Program-made: the position numbers and the translations under genes
DNA from: Candidatus Zhuqueibacterota bacterium
GTDB lineage: Bacteria > Zhuqueibacterota > Zhuqueibacteria > Residuimicrobiales > Oceaniaggregativiventaceae
Reading direction: 5' to 3'
Assembly (NCBI GenBank): GCA_014728085.1
Contig: WJMF01000074.1
Coordinates: 1 to 38,963, forward strand
DNA length: 38,963 nt
Shown here: piece after piece, positions 8,936 through 16,833 of the stretch
Layout of the letters: each line of letters begins with the position of its first letter
Numbering within the stretch: the first letter of the stretch is position 1
The notes under the pieces: generated by a model
The model's database searches: none
Told to the model about the DNA's origin: nothing
Seen by the model: the letters and a program-made list of their open reading frames with translations, nothing else

Positions 8936-9416
8936 CATCATCAAATCTCACAAGGATGAGTTGGTAGAATCGGTATGCGTAAAGCTGGAACATCTGTCTG
9001 CTTCGCATTACGAGGTAATACACTATGAGCACCATCTGGAGCGGGAAGAAGCATTTATCGATGCTTTTATTAAATCGATCAAAGAGAAAGAACCACTTCA
9101 TTTTGTTCAGCATATGCAGATGATCGCAAAACAGCGTAGCAGTGAAGGGTATGAAATCGAAGAGGTTTATCATGCGGTAGATATCGTCGAAGAAACCCTG
9201 TGGAATTTCTTCATCACCGAGCTACCGCTGGAAAAATTTCTTTTGAATGTTTTGACGATTTTGAGGAAAAATTTTAATCTGGCCAGAATCGAGCTGGGCA
9301 AGATATATTTAAAACAAGCTCAGCAGAAACAAAAAGAGCTCGACGACCTCAGAGAAAAATTCTATATTTACAGAACCGGCAAAAAAGACGATCTGAGCGA
9401 TCCGGAGAATACATAG
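8886..9416 (+). CDS. Small helical protein resembling the RsbRD N-terminal domain
   Basis: The 176-residue, mostly alpha-helical protein has no signal peptide or membrane segment. The pattern (an N-terminal helix with LVESVCVKLEHL, then RSSEGYEIEEVYHAVDIVEETLW) resembles the N-terminal sensor domain of RsbR-type stressosome proteins (RsbRD_N). A charged coiled-coil tail such as KQAQQKQKELDDLREKF follows. No STAS domain is attached. The ATG at 8886 overlaps the preceding gene by 50 bases; an in-frame ATG at 8907 is an alternative and neither has a strong ribosome binding site. Family assignment is tentative. A regulatory or scaffold role for this metabolic cluster is inferred only from position. 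Confidence 0.5.
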   Translation: MNGSVIIMIENKEYLINIIKSHKDELVESVCVKLEHLSASHYEVIHYEHHLEREEAFIDAFIKSIKEKEPLHFVQHMQMIAKQRSSEGYEIEEVYHAVDIVEETLWNFFITELPLEKFLLNVLTILRKNFNLARIELGKIYLKQAQQKQKELDDLREKFYIYRTGKKDDLSDPENT

Positions 9417-9463
9417 TAAGGACTAACGGGATATCTATAGCATCAATCAGAGGAGAAATTTGA

Positions 9464-10666
9464 ATGTCTGATCTCAAACCGGCAACATCCCATTTTGAAA
9501 ATCTTCTAAAGGAACAGTTGCAGCGCGTGCAAAAAATGAAAAACCCGCCGCCGGAAACAGAGTTTTCAACCGTAAAACCCATCATCGTCGGCGTTTGCTG
9601 GGGAGATGGAATCGGTCCCATTATTTGCCAGGAAACCCAGCGGTTGCTGGAACATTTGATGAAGGATGAAATAGCATCCGGCAGACTGCAGTTTCGTCCG
9701 ATTGAAGGACTCACCATAGAAAATCGGGTCAAACATATGAAGGCCATCCCCGATGATGTGCTTGAGGCGCTCAAGGCCTGTCACGTCATTCTCAAAGCCC
9801 CGACAACGACTCCTGAAAAAGGCGGTCCCTATCCCAATATCGAAAGTGCAAATGTAGCCATGCGCAGAGAGCTGGATCTTTTTGCCAATGTACGACCGGT
9901 CAAAGTGCCCTCAGAGGGTCTGGATTGGGTCTTTTTCCGTGAAAACACGGAAGGCTCTTATATTCTGGGAAGCAAAGGTATACAGGTAACCGATGACCTG
10001 GCTGTAGATTTTAAGGTGATCACCAAACAGGGTTCAGAGCGGATTCTGGAGATGGCGTTTAAATATGCGGCCGACCACCATATCAACAGGGTTACTGTGG
10101 TGACAAAGGCCAACGTGGTCAAGACAACGGATGGTCTTTTCCTGGAAACCGCCGAACGCATCAGCAAACAGTACCCGCAGGTTACATGGGATGCCTGGTA
10201 TATCGACATCATGACAGCCAAGCTCATCGATCCCGCCCGCAGGACTCAATTTAAAGTTATGGTACTTCCGAATCTCTATGGCGATATTTTAACCGATGAG
10301 GCTGCCCAGTTTCAGGGAGGTGTCGGCACTGCCGGAAGCGCCAATATCGGTTACCGCTATGCCATGTTTGAAGCTATACATGGTTCAGCGCCGCGCATGA
10401 TCGAAGAAGACCGGGGCAAATATGCAGATCCGTCCAGTCTGATCAGGGCAGCGATTATGATGCTCAATCATATCGGTTTTACGGACAGGGCAAAAAAACT
10501 GGAAATGGCGCTTGATATCTGCGGTCAATATGAACAAAAAGTAAAAATAACGGGAAGAGACAACGGCGCTACGGCGCGCGAATTCTGTGATTATGTCTTT
10601 GAAACGATTCGAGATGATTCTTTGCAATCGAGATGGCAAGCATCAAGCAACCAAAAAGAGGCGTAA
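9464..10666 (+). CDS. Isocitrate dehydrogenase (isocitrate/isopropylmalate dehydrogenase family)
   Basis: The enzyme oxidatively decarboxylates isocitrate to 2-oxoglutarate. The protein has 400 residues. The substrate-binding motif SANVAMRRELDLFANVRP (128-145) has the Ser-x-Asn-x3-Arg pattern of isocitrate-specific members. Further signatures are FFRENTEGSY (157-166), metal ligands in LYGDILTDEAAQF (271-283), and TAGSANIGYRYAMFEAIHGS (289-308). Cofactor preference is unclear: the position that is Lys344 in the E. coli NADP enzyme appears to be Arg311, followed by Met-Ile instead of a typical NAD or NADP pattern. The start has an AGGAGA site. The stop is two bases before the aconitase ATG, so the two genes are coupled. 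Confidence 0.9.
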   Translation: MSDLKPATSHFENLLKEQLQRVQKMKNPPPETEFSTVKPIIVGVCWGDGIGPIICQETQRLLEHLMKDEIASGRLQFRPIEGLTIENRVKHMKAIPDDVLEALKACHVILKAPTTTPEKGGPYPNIESANVAMRRELDLFANVRPVKVPSEGLDWVFFRENTEGSYILGSKGIQVTDDLAVDFKVITKQGSERILEMAFKYAADHHINRVTVVTKANVVKTTDGLFLETAERISKQYPQVTWDAWYIDIMTAKLIDPARRTQFKVMVLPNLYGDILTDEAAQFQGGVGTAGSANIGYRYAMFEAIHGSAPRMIEEDRGKYADPSSLIRAAIMMLNHIGFTDRAKKLEMALDICGQYEQKVKITGRDNGATAREFCDYVFETIRDDSLQSRWQASSNQKEA

Positions 10667-10668
10667 AG

Positions 10669-13377
10669 ATGGGTTTTCAAAACAATCAATCGTTCAATGC
10701 GTTGCGTACATTCACCACAAAACACGGAACATTTCAATATTATGATCTCGGTTGTCTGGAGACCGAAGGCATCGCAACTATTTCCAGACTTCCGTTGACA
10801 ATAAAAATTTTATTGGAATCGATCCTGCGAAATCTGGATGGCCGGCAGATCACAGAAAAGGATATCAAAACCGTTGCCAACTGGCCGGGCAAAGATGATA
10901 CAAAGGACGAAATTCCATTTAAACCGGCGCGGGTATTGTTGCAGGATTTTACCGGGGTTCCGGCATTGGTCGATCTGGCAGCGATGAGATCGGCAATGGA
11001 GTCCCTCGGCGGCGATCCTCAGGTTATCAATCCGCAAATACCGGCAGAGCTGGTTGTCGATCACTCTGTTCAGGTGGATCAATATGGTGATCCCCGGGCA
11101 CTGGAAATCAATATGGAGCTGGAGTTCAAACGCAATCTGGAGCGCTACCAGTTTCTGAAATGGGGACAAAACGCTTTTAATAACTTTAGAGTATTTCCGC
11201 CCGGCGTGGGTATTGTACACCAGGTTAACCTGGAATATCTCGCCAGGGTCGTTTTTCAAAGTAAACGCGGTGATGAGACACTTCTCTATCCCGACTCCCT
11301 GGTCGGAACGGATTCGCACACGCCGATGATAAATGGATTGGGTATTGTCGGTTGGGGTGTGGGCGGAATCGAAGCAGAAGCAGTGATGCTGGGACAACCC
11401 ATCTTTATGTTGATGCCGGAAGTCATTGGCTTGAAACTAAACGGAGCCCTGCAAGCGGGAACCACTGCAACCGACCTTGTCCTTACGGTTACCGAGATGC
11501 TGCGCCGGCATGGCGTTGTTAATAAATTTATCGAATTTTTCGGCCCCGGTTTGAAAACCATGACCCTGCCGGACCGGGCGACCATCTCCAATATGTCGCC
11601 GGAGTTTGGTGCCACCCTCTCCTTTTGGCCTGTGGATGAAGAATCTCTGAAATATCTCGCCGGAACCGGGCGCGATCCGAGGGATATCGATATTATTGAA
11701 CGATATCTTAAACAGCAGGGGTTGTTTTACAGCGACACTATCCAACCTGAATTTACAAAAGTTCTGGAATTGGATTTGAATACCATAGAACCGAGTGTAG
11801 CCGGTCCCAAACGACCACAGGATCGCATGACGTTAAGCCGTGTTCGATCCGGATTTCGCTCTTCTTTGACAGCTTCGACGGCTCAACAGGGCTTTGATTT
11901 ACCGGCATCAGAGCAGGAAAAATCCGTACCGGTTCGGGTGAAAAACTCGAAAGCGACGCTCAGGCATGGCAGCGTTGTGATCGCTGCCATTACCAGCTGT
12001 ACGAATACGAGCAATCCCAGGGTCATGCTCGCAGCCGGGTTGCTGGCGAAACGGGCCGTCGAAAAAGGCCTGAAAATTTCTCCCCTGACCAAAACAAGTC
12101 TGGCACCCGGTTCAAGAGTGGTTACGGATTATTACCGGGAAACGGGATTGGATCACTATCTGGAAGCCCTCGGCTTTCATACCGTCGGATACGGCTGCGC
12201 CACCTGTATCGGCAACAGCGGTCCTCTTGAGAAGACGATTGCAGATGCTATCGAGGATGAAAACATTGTGGCCGTTGCGGTTCTGAGCGGCAACCGGAAT
12301 TTCGAAGGAAGAATCAACCCCTATACCAAAGCCGGTTTTCTTGCCTCGCCTCCTCTTGTGGTCGCGTACGCGCTTGCAGGCACCGTGGATATCGATTTAA
12401 CCAGAGACCCGATCGGTCTTGATCGCAAAAATAAGCCGGTTTATCTTAAAGATATCTGGCCCACAAATGACGAAATCGATCAACTCGCCGAAAAAAGCAA
12501 CAAAGCAGAATATTACACAAAGACCTATCAAAACATCGAAAGGTTCAGTCCTCCCTGGCAAAACATAACCACTTTTTCCGATGTACTGTACCCCTGGAAT
12601 GCAGAATCGACCTACATCCAGGAACCACCGTTCTTTAAAAACATCTCCCCTCATCCGAAATCTATTGAACCGTTCCTGAACGCCAGAGTACTGGTCATGT
12701 TGGCAGATTCAGTGACCACCGATCACATATCCCCGGCAGGTGTTATCGCCGAGGACAGTCCGGCGGGCCGTTATCTGAAAAATCATGGTGTTCACCCCAT
12801 GGACTTAAATTCCTATGGTTCACGCCGGGGTAATGATCAGGTTATGACCCGGGGGACATTTGCCAATATACGCATCAAAAACCTGCTGACCGCCGGCACC
12901 GAAGGCGGCGTTACGGTTCATTTTCCGGATCGCGAAAAGGTGTGGATATACGATGCTGCTGAAAAATACAGAGAAAAAGGAACGTCGCTCATCGTGCTGG
13001 CAGGCAAGGAATACGGCACCGGAAGCTCCAGAGACTGGGCCGCCAAAGGAACCCTCCTGCTCGGCGTAAAAGCCGTTATAGCAGAGAGTTACGAACGAAT
13101 CCATCGCAGTAATCTGGTCGGTATGGGTGTCCTGCCCTTGCAGTTCGGCAATGGTGATTCTATAGCGTCCCTGGGTCTTACCGGAGACGAAGAGTATGAT
13201 ATCCTGCTGAGTGAAGATTTAAAACCGGGACAGGAGATCAACATCAAAGTACACGAAAGAGGCCGCGAAAAAACAACCTTTACAGTCAAATCGCGCCTTG
13301 ATTCAGATATTGAGGTTACGTATTTTATAAACGGTGGTATTTTGCCTACAGTCCTCAGAGCCTGTTTACAGACGTGA
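10669..13377 (+). CDS. acnA: Aconitate hydratase A
   Basis: The enzyme interconverts citrate and isocitrate with a [4Fe-4S] cluster. It has 902 residues, the length of the AcnA/IRP group. Cluster cysteines are Cys444 (ITSCTNTSNP) and Cys510/Cys513 (YGCATCIGNSG). Other conserved blocks are DHSVQVD, GVGWGVGGIEAEAVMLGQP and the swivel-domain motif AGKEYGTGSSRDWAAKG. The frame opens at 10633, but the ATG at 10669 has AAAGAGG at good spacing and is two bases past the isocitrate dehydrogenase stop. The extra 12 residues of the longer form are basic and atypical. It is co-transcribed with the dehydrogenase. Confidence 0.96.
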   Translation: MGFQNNQSFNALRTFTTKHGTFQYYDLGCLETEGIATISRLPLTIKILLESILRNLDGRQITEKDIKTVANWPGKDDTKDEIPFKPARVLLQDFTGVPALVDLAAMRSAMESLGGDPQVINPQIPAELVVDHSVQVDQYGDPRALEINMELEFKRNLERYQFLKWGQNAFNNFRVFPPGVGIVHQVNLEYLARVVFQSKRGDETLLYPDSLVGTDSHTPMINGLGIVGWGVGGIEAEAVMLGQPIFMLMPEVIGLKLNGALQAGTTATDLVLTVTEMLRRHGVVNKFIEFFGPGLKTMTLPDRATISNMSPEFGATLSFWPVDEESLKYLAGTGRDPRDIDIIERYLKQQGLFYSDTIQPEFTKVLELDLNTIEPSVAGPKRPQDRMTLSRVRSGFRSSLTASTAQQGFDLPASEQEKSVPVRVKNSKATLRHGSVVIAAITSCTNTSNPRVMLAAGLLAKRAVEKGLKISPLTKTSLAPGSRVVTDYYRETGLDHYLEALGFHTVGYGCATCIGNSGPLEKTIADAIEDENIVAVAVLSGNRNFEGRINPYTKAGFLASPPLVVAYALAGTVDIDLTRDPIGLDRKNKPVYLKDIWPTNDEIDQLAEKSNKAEYYTKTYQNIERFSPPWQNITTFSDVLYPWNAESTYIQEPPFFKNISPHPKSIEPFLNARVLVMLADSVTTDHISPAGVIAEDSPAGRYLKNHGVHPMDLNSYGSRRGNDQVMTRGTFANIRIKNLLTAGTEGGVTVHFPDREKVWIYDAAEKYREKGTSLIVLAGKEYGTGSSRDWAAKGTLLLGVKAVIAESYERIHRSNLVGMGVLPLQFGNGDSIASLGLTGDEEYDILLSEDLKPGQEINIKVHERGREKTTFTVKSRLDSDIEVTYFINGGILPTVLRACLQT

Positions 13378-13422
13378 GGACGACTATAGCAAAACCCGTT
13401 TAACCAACCGAGGAGATACATC

Positions 13423-14529
13423 ATGTCTGTTTTGGTAGACGATCAAAAGCTGTTAAATTTCATTCAGAGTGTTTTTGAAACATTCGGCCTGAGTCAAAAC
13501 ACCGCCCGCATCTGTGCAGACAATCTGGTGATGGCTGATCTGCGGGGAATCCCGTCGCACGGCGTCGCCCGTCTGAAAAGATACACGGATGGAATGAAAA
13601 ACGGCGTCATTTTCCCTTTGCATAATCCGAAGGTTGTTCAACAAACAGCTTCGACAGCCACGGTTGATGCAAATGATGGCCTGGGGCAGGTTGCAGGTCA
13701 TTTTGCCACCCGGCTTGTTGTTGAAAAAGCGAAAAATACAGGCGTGGGCATCGTTACGGTACGGAACAGCAATCACTACGGGATTGCCGGTTATTATTCC
13801 AATATGATATTGCAACAGGGTTTACTGGGCATTTCAATGACCAATTCCGCACCGCTGGTCGTACCGACCTTTGGTAAAGAGATGATCCTGGGAACAAATC
13901 CAATCAGTCTGGCGGCACCGACGCTTCAAAACAGGCCCTTTTTCCTCGATATGGCCACCTCGGTGGTGCCAAGGGGAAAACTGGAAGTATATGATCGCGA
14001 AGAAAAATCGCTGCCACAGGGATGGGCGGTTGATGACAAGGGCAAAGTGACGACCGATCCCGGCCAGGTTCTGCACAATATGCTCAACCGCATTGGTGGC
14101 GGTATTTTACCGCTGGGAGGTGAAGGAGAACTATACAGCGGATACAAGGGTTATGGCATGGCCTTACTGGTCGATATCTTGTGCGGTGTTTTGTCCGGGG
14201 GAGCTTATGCTGATTTAATAAATGCGCCAAAAAATACAAAGCCCGCTCCCGCCAGGGTGAGCCATTTCTTTATGGCGTTGAAAATTGAAACCTTTGTCGA
14301 AAAAAAGATCTTTCAAACAAAACTCGATGATCTTATCAACCGCTTGAAAAATTCTGCCAAAGCAGAAGGCGAGGACCGTATTTTTATTCATGGTGAAAAA
14401 GAGTACGAACGACGCGACCACTATATGAAAGAAGGCATTCCGCTTCAGAATAAGGTATACCAGACCCTTGAAAGCATTGCCGCAGAAAGATCGGTACAGA
14501 TGAATATCAAAAAATCCGCGCATGACTAA
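13423..14529 (+). CDS. LDH2/malate-lactate dehydrogenase family oxidoreductase
   Basis: The 368-residue protein is of the Ldh_2 (YbiC/MdhII) NAD(P)-dependent family, unrelated to classical Rossmann-fold malate dehydrogenases. Family signatures are MADLRGIPSHGVARLKRY (37-54), with the likely catalytic His46, then DANDGLGQVAG, RNSNHYGIAGYYS (114-126), LGTNPISLAAP, and the C-terminal GGEGELYSGYKGYGMALLVD. In this cluster, oxidation of malate to oxaloacetate is the natural role because it would feed the citrate synthase upstream. Lactate, ureidoglycolate or sulfolactate dehydrogenase are family alternatives. The start has a GAGGAG site 46 bases after aconitase. Confidence 0.85.
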   Translation: MSVLVDDQKLLNFIQSVFETFGLSQNTARICADNLVMADLRGIPSHGVARLKRYTDGMKNGVIFPLHNPKVVQQTASTATVDANDGLGQVAGHFATRLVVEKAKNTGVGIVTVRNSNHYGIAGYYSNMILQQGLLGISMTNSAPLVVPTFGKEMILGTNPISLAAPTLQNRPFFLDMATSVVPRGKLEVYDREEKSLPQGWAVDDKGKVTTDPGQVLHNMLNRIGGGILPLGGEGELYSGYKGYGMALLVDILCGVLSGGAYADLINAPKNTKPAPARVSHFFMALKIETFVEKKIFQTKLDDLINRLKNSAKAEGEDRIFIHGEKEYERRDHYMKEGIPLQNKVYQTLESIAAERSVQMNIKKSAHD

Positions 14530-14558
14530 ACAACCTCAGCTGAAAACGGAAGACAGTT

Positions 14559-16379
14559 ATGAATATTTTGGGTGTTTCGGCGTTTTACCACGATAGCGCA
14601 GCGTCTATCATTGAGGACGGAAAAATCATCGCTGCAGCCCAGGAGGAGCGCTTTACAAGAAAAAAACACGATCAGGATTTTCCTGTAAACGCAATTGAAT
14701 ATTGTTTACAAGAAGCGGATATCACCCCGGGTCAGATTGATTATATCGCTTTTTATGACAAACCCTTTCTTAAATTTGAAAGAATCCTGGAAACCTATTT
14801 GCAATATGCACCACGGGGGCTGTTGTCCTTCACCAAAGCCCTTCCCCTCTGGTTGAAAAAAAAGTTATGGATAAAAACCCTCATAGAGGATGAATTCAAG
14901 GATTTTAAGGGAAAAATTCTTTTTCCCGAACATCACATCTCTCATGCGGCAGCAGCTTTTTTTCCGTCACCCTTTGATGAGGCCGCTATCATTACAACAG
15001 ATGGTGTGGGTGAATGGACCACCACAAGTATGGGCGTGGGAGAAGCGAACCGGGTTACCTTGTTGCGCGAAATACACTTTCCCCACTCGCTCGGCTTGCT
15101 CTATTCAGCGTTTACCTATTATACGGGTTTTAAAGTAAACTCGGGCGAATATAAAGTTATGGGGCTGGCACCCTATGGTGAACCCCGCTATGTCAACAGG
15201 ATTCTCGACCATCTGATCGATCTGAAAGAGGACGGTTCTTTCCGCTTGAACATGACATATTTCAACTACCCGGCGGGGTTGACCATGACCAGCAATGCAT
15301 TCAATCAGCTCTTTGGCGGTCCACCGCGGAAACCGGAATCTCAACTCCGGCAAAAGGATATGGATCTGGCAGCGTCGATACAAAAGGTCATTGAACTGGC
15401 GATGATAAAAATGGCCACACATGCCAAAAAGATTACAGGCAAAGAGAGACTTGTGCTCGCCGGTGGTGTGGCCCTGAATTGCGTTGCCAACGGCCTTATC
15501 CTCAAAGAGGGTCTTTTTGAGGATATTTGGATACAACCGGCGTCAGGTGATGCCGGCGGCGCGTTGGGTGCGGCGCTGGCCATCTGGTATCAATATCTTG
15601 AAAAACCACGACAGAGCGACAATTCAAGTGATGCACAACACGGTTCCTTTCTGGGCCCCTCTTTCAACAATTCATTCATTGAGGATTATATCGGCAAGCA
15701 TCGCCTTCCGGCCAAAAAACTCGACGAAGACGAGTTATACACCACAGTGTCGGAATTATTGAGTCAGGAACAGGTTGTCGGCTGGTTTCAGGGCCGTATG
15801 GAATTCGGTCCCCGCGCTCTTGGGGCCAGAAGTATTCTCGGAGATGCCCGCAGTCCGGAAATGCAGAAAAAAATGAATCTGAAAATCAAATTCCGCGAAT
15901 CTTTTCGGCCCTTTGCACCTGCTATTCTTGCAGAAGAGGTGTCGAATTATTTTGATATCGATCGCCCCAGTCCTTACATGCTCCTGGTGGCCGGCGTAAA
16001 AAAGAAACGGCAACATGAAATGTCGGCTGCAGAAAAAAGTCTTTTTGGCATAGAAAAATTGAACATTGTCCGCTCCAGCATACCGGCGGTCACTCATATC
16101 GATTATTCCGCCCGACTGCAAACCGTACACCGGGAAACCAATCCCGGTTTTTACAAGCTTTTGCAGCATTTTAAGGCCCGCACCGGCTGTCCGGTTTTGG
16201 TCAATACCTCTTTTAATGTCAGAGGCGAACCCATTGTCTGTACGCCGGATGATGCCTATAGATGTTTTATGAGTACCGAGATGGATTATCTGGTCATAGG
16301 CCATTATCTGTTTGATAAAAATGAGCAACCCGCAGAAAACAAAGAACACATTTCGATTAAAAACACGGAACTGGATTGA
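14559..16379 (+). CDS. NodU/CmcH/SxtI-type O-carbamoyltransferase
   Basis: The 606-residue protein has both domains of the carbamoyltransferase family. The N-terminal Kae1-like part (MNILGVSAFYHDSAASII, then EERFTRKKHD, then EHHISHAAAAFFPSPFDEAA and TTDGVGEW) activates carbamoyl phosphate with ATP. The C-terminal part (GWFQGRMEFGPRALGARSI and VNTSFNVRGEPIVCTPDDA) completes the transfer. Such enzymes carbamoylate hydroxyl groups of sugars or secondary metabolites; the substrate here is unknown. Its TGA overlaps the next ATG by one base. It follows the dehydrogenase gene by 29 bases, so it may be read through from the citrate-cycle cluster. Confidence 0.93.
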   Translation: MNILGVSAFYHDSAASIIEDGKIIAAAQEERFTRKKHDQDFPVNAIEYCLQEADITPGQIDYIAFYDKPFLKFERILETYLQYAPRGLLSFTKALPLWLKKKLWIKTLIEDEFKDFKGKILFPEHHISHAAAAFFPSPFDEAAIITTDGVGEWTTTSMGVGEANRVTLLREIHFPHSLGLLYSAFTYYTGFKVNSGEYKVMGLAPYGEPRYVNRILDHLIDLKEDGSFRLNMTYFNYPAGLTMTSNAFNQLFGGPPRKPESQLRQKDMDLAASIQKVIELAMIKMATHAKKITGKERLVLAGGVALNCVANGLILKEGLFEDIWIQPASGDAGGALGAALAIWYQYLEKPRQSDNSSDAQHGSFLGPSFNNSFIEDYIGKHRLPAKKLDEDELYTTVSELLSQEQVVGWFQGRMEFGPRALGARSILGDARSPEMQKKMNLKIKFRESFRPFAPAILAEEVSNYFDIDRPSPYMLLVAGVKKKRQHEMSAAEKSLFGIEKLNIVRSSIPAVTHIDYSARLQTVHRETNPGFYKLLQHFKARTGCPVLVNTSFNVRGEPIVCTPDDAYRCFMSTEMDYLVIGHYLFDKNEQPAENKEHISIKNTELD

Positions 16380-16777
16380 TGCACATCGACAGGAAAAAAC
16401 TCGATAAAAAGGAACTGCGTAAATTCGGCATAACCGGTACGATTTTTTTCGCAGCTATTGCAACTCTGCAGCTTTTGCTGGGCAAAGAAATTTACCTCTA
16501 TTTTTATATCCTCTCGCTTGGCTTTTCGATCGGCATCATCTTTCCGCGTCCCCTGAAACCGGTTTATATCGTTCTTGTAACCGTTGGTTCGGTTGTTGGA
16601 CGGATAGTGACTCATCTCATTTTGACCTTGCTCTTCTATGGCGTCGTGACGCCGATCGGCGTCCTGGGACGCATTCTGGGAAAACACTTTCTTGATCTTC
16701 AAAAGGGAAACAAGAAGAGCTATTGGATAACTGTAAAAAAATCTCCATCCAAATCCGAGTATGAAAATCAGTTTTAA
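16379..16777 (+). CDS. SxtJ-like small membrane protein
   Basis: The 132-residue protein has a basic N-terminus (HIDRKKLDKKELRKFG) and about three hydrophobic segments: GTIFFAAIATLQLLL, LYFYILSLGFSIGIIF, and a long one from about residue 60 to 95. The C-terminus is positively charged. Size, topology and position directly after an SxtI-type carbamoyltransferase match the SxtJ family, which accompanies such enzymes widely; its biochemical role is not established. The ATG shares one base with the carbamoyltransferase TGA. An in-frame TTG three bases earlier is possible. The usual third partner, a roughly 50-residue SxtK-like protein, is not here: only 56 bases separate this gene from the next. 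Confidence 0.75.
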   Translation: MHIDRKKLDKKELRKFGITGTIFFAAIATLQLLLGKEIYLYFYILSLGFSIGIIFPRPLKPVYIVLVTVGSVVGRIVTHLILTLLFYGVVTPIGVLGRILGKHFLDLQKGNKKSYWITVKKSPSKSEYENQF

Positions 16778-16833
16778 TTCACCCTTTCCGTAAGCGTTGT
16801 CATCATCTATTTACAAAACAGAGGAGGGCCAAA

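Noticed and set aside
10633-10668. Earlier ATG for aconitase
   Set aside because: It lies inside the isocitrate dehydrogenase gene; the ATG at 10669 has an AAAGAGG site.
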